This document shows, piece after piece, positions 63,582 to 64,000 of a stretch of 64,000 nt of DNA. Positions within the stretch are counted from its first letter, which is position 1. The number at the start of each line of letters is the position of its first letter. A program made the position numbers and the translations under genes. Origin of the DNA: Bacteroidota bacterium (GTDB taxonomy: Bacteria > Bacteroidota > Bacteroidia > Chitinophagales > Chitinophagaceae); assembly GCA_025363385.1 (NCBI GenBank), contig JANYEA010000032.1:62001-126000 (forward strand), given 5' to 3'. Below the pieces are notes generated by a model. The model was not told the DNA's origin and ran no database searches. It saw only the letters and a program-made list of their open reading frames with translations.

Positions 63582-64000
63582 ATGATTTCTCCTCAGAATT
63601 ATGATAAAACCTAAATACTAATCCTGCTTTCTGGGCTCCAATAATGCTATTTAAATTTTCTAAGGATTGTTCCTTTACATTTTTTACGGACTTAAACTGT
63701 TTTAATAATTGCTCCGCAGTTTGTTTCCCAATTCCTTTGATCGTTTCTAATTCATTTTTGAAACTTCCCTTCGAACGTTGATTTCTGTGAAAAGTAATTC
63801 CAAAGCGATGCACTTCATCTCTAATTCTTCGAACTAGTTTTAAACTGTCGCTATCCCAGGGCATTTTGATAGAACTGGTATCTCCTGGAAAAAATAATTC
63901 TTCTTCATTTTTTGCTAAACCTACAACTGTAGTTCTCCCGTGTAAGCCCAACTTGTGAATACTTTCCATTGCTGCGCTTAATTGCCCCTTCCCTCCATCT
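63580..64000 (-). CDS. uvrC: UvrC C-terminus (partial CDS)
   Basis: The frame remains open past the track's ATG to the window edge, adding the typical DGGKGQLSAA before MESIHKLGL. The fragment spans the end of the RNase H-like 5'-incision nuclease domain (with WDSDSLKLVRRIRDEVHRFGITFHR) and the helix-hairpin-helix pair (LETIKGIGKQTAEQLLKQF). UvrC makes both incisions in nucleotide excision repair. The N-terminal part lies beyond the window. Confidence 0.93.
   Translation of the reverse strand, partial: DGGKGQLSAAMESIHKLGLHGRTTVVGLAKNEEELFFPGDTSSIKMPWDSDSLKLVRRIRDEVHRFGITFHRNQRSKGSFKNELETIKGIGKQTAEQLLKQFKSVKNVKEQSLENLNSIIGAQKAGLVFRFYHNSEEKS

Overview
The window reads as chromosomal DNA of a Bacteroidota bacterium, most likely Chitinophagaceae or close by. 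The evidence is low G+C in most sampled lines (about 25-37%), promoters with the Bacteroidota -7 box TAnnTTTG, gliding/type IX secretion genes at both ends (gldE-gldD at the left, gldK-gldL-gldM-gldN at the right), a DUF4271 gene beside hemD, and a CusA pump fused to its outer-membrane channel. There are no rRNA genes, insertion sequences, phage genes or CRISPR arrays. One tRNA is present, tRNA-Arg(CCG).

Layout. 0-11.8 kb: gldE end, gldD, DUF3109, a LutB-type iron-sulfur protein, a polysaccharide deacetylase, an EamA exporter, purH, comEC, the C-terminal half of carB alone, a secreted amidohydrolase, and an ECF sigma factor coupled to a small membrane protein. 11.8-14.2 kb: a higher-G+C patch (47-50% in sampled lines) with umuC, a umuD lacking both catalytic residues, and a divergent 2H-phosphoesterase-like gene with both active motifs degraded. 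14.3-22.5 kb: sugar-nucleotide genes, namely an AmgK-like kinase fused to a RapZ C-terminal domain, a MurU-like uridylyltransferase, a WlbA/WlbB-like pair, a NagX-type acetyltransferase and rfbBCA (no rfbD).

22.5-31 kb: a carotenoid cluster: a CarH-type B12 photoreceptor-repressor, an ECF sigma factor, crtI, crtB, idi, crtD, cruF, crtZ and crtY. Together they predict a saproxanthin-like monocyclic xanthophyll under light control. Repeated TTAAACAAAA sites lie upstream of carH and flank the sigma-factor promoter. cruF lies in the same frame as crtD after a single stop codon and has no ordinary start codon covering its first membrane helix.

31-39.5 kb: PfkB kinase, tRNA-Arg, a Tat-exported oxidoreductase, a frameshifted outer-membrane-protein remnant, an orphan exosortase with a small membrane partner, an amino-acid antiporter paired with an arginine-deiminase/DDAH-like enzyme, and an MFS transporter. 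39.6-52 kb: a heavy-metal RND pump fused to its TolC channel plus adaptor, TM2/DUF2752/MarC membrane genes, an amino-acid permease with a Cys/Met-metabolism PLP enzyme behind an 18-bp palindrome, and a TolC-HlyD pair without a pump. 52-64 kb: gpsA, hemW, DUF4271, hemD, a YyaL-like protein, the T9SS core gldKLMN, and the 3' end of uvrC.

The most unusual signals are the apparently protease-dead UmuD, the CarH operator array, the start-less cruF, the stand-alone half CarB, and the orphan exosortase.
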